5,906 nucleotides of DNA. It comes from Opitutaceae bacterium. Lineage in GTDB: Bacteria > Verrucomicrobiota > Verrucomicrobiia > Opitutales > Opitutaceae. This document shows, one piece after another, positions 5,906-5,906 of the stretch (its first letter is position 1; each line of letters opens with the position of its first letter). Both the position numbers and the translations under genes were made by a program. The stretch covers positions 1 through 5,906 of the forward strand of contig JAIRTK010000334.1 in the NCBI GenBank assembly GCA_031254955.1. Reading direction: 5' to 3'. Under the pieces are notes generated by a model, which saw only the letters and a list, made by a program, of their open reading frames with translations, ran no database searches and was not told the origin of the DNA.

Positions 5906-5906
5906 T

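Overview
The window holds one very large gene flanked by short non-coding stretches. The gene (362-5710, + strand, 1782 codons) is strongly GC-rich at third codon positions. It encodes a secreted, modular, probably surface-attached protein. The base composition, the Verrucomicrobia-style FN3/Ig/NHL accessory modules and the poly-Gly C-terminal sorting tail suggest a Verrucomicrobiota bacterium, most likely Opitutaceae. This is an inference from style; no marker gene is present.

Layout. 1-361 is the leader. It starts with a GC-richer segment full of inverted repeats (about 9-94), then an AT-rich stretch (about 100-205), then a 64-nt pyrimidine-rich tract (211-274), and ends without a purine Shine-Dalgarno sequence. 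362-5710 is the gene. 5711-5906 is non-coding and ends in a long imperfect inverted repeat (5804-5905) that may continue past the window.

Protein order: signal peptide (residues 1 to about 43); a beta-sandwich, carbohydrate-binding-like module (54-192); a second all-beta region (about 205-470); a helical, aromatic-rich domain that looks like an (alpha/alpha) toroid of a glycan-active enzyme (about 470-1000); two further beta regions (about 1000-1107 and 1113-1220); a fibronectin type III domain (1224-1316); an Ig-like domain (1320-1404); a six-blade NHL propeller (1408-1733); a Pro/Gly linker; and a GlyGly-CTERM-like tail (1739-1782). The most economical reading is a polysaccharide-binding and possibly polysaccharide-cleaving protein exported by Sec and held at or released from the envelope through its C-terminal tail. 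No catalytic residues can be assigned from sequence alone, and the core belongs to no characterised enzyme family I can name with confidence.

The points most worth a second look are the unassigned core joined to an NHL propeller, the 3' inverted repeat whose non-Watson-Crick positions are mostly G-U pairs on the + strand, and the repeat-like segment at the left edge. No RNA gene, CRISPR array, transposase or complete second gene was found.
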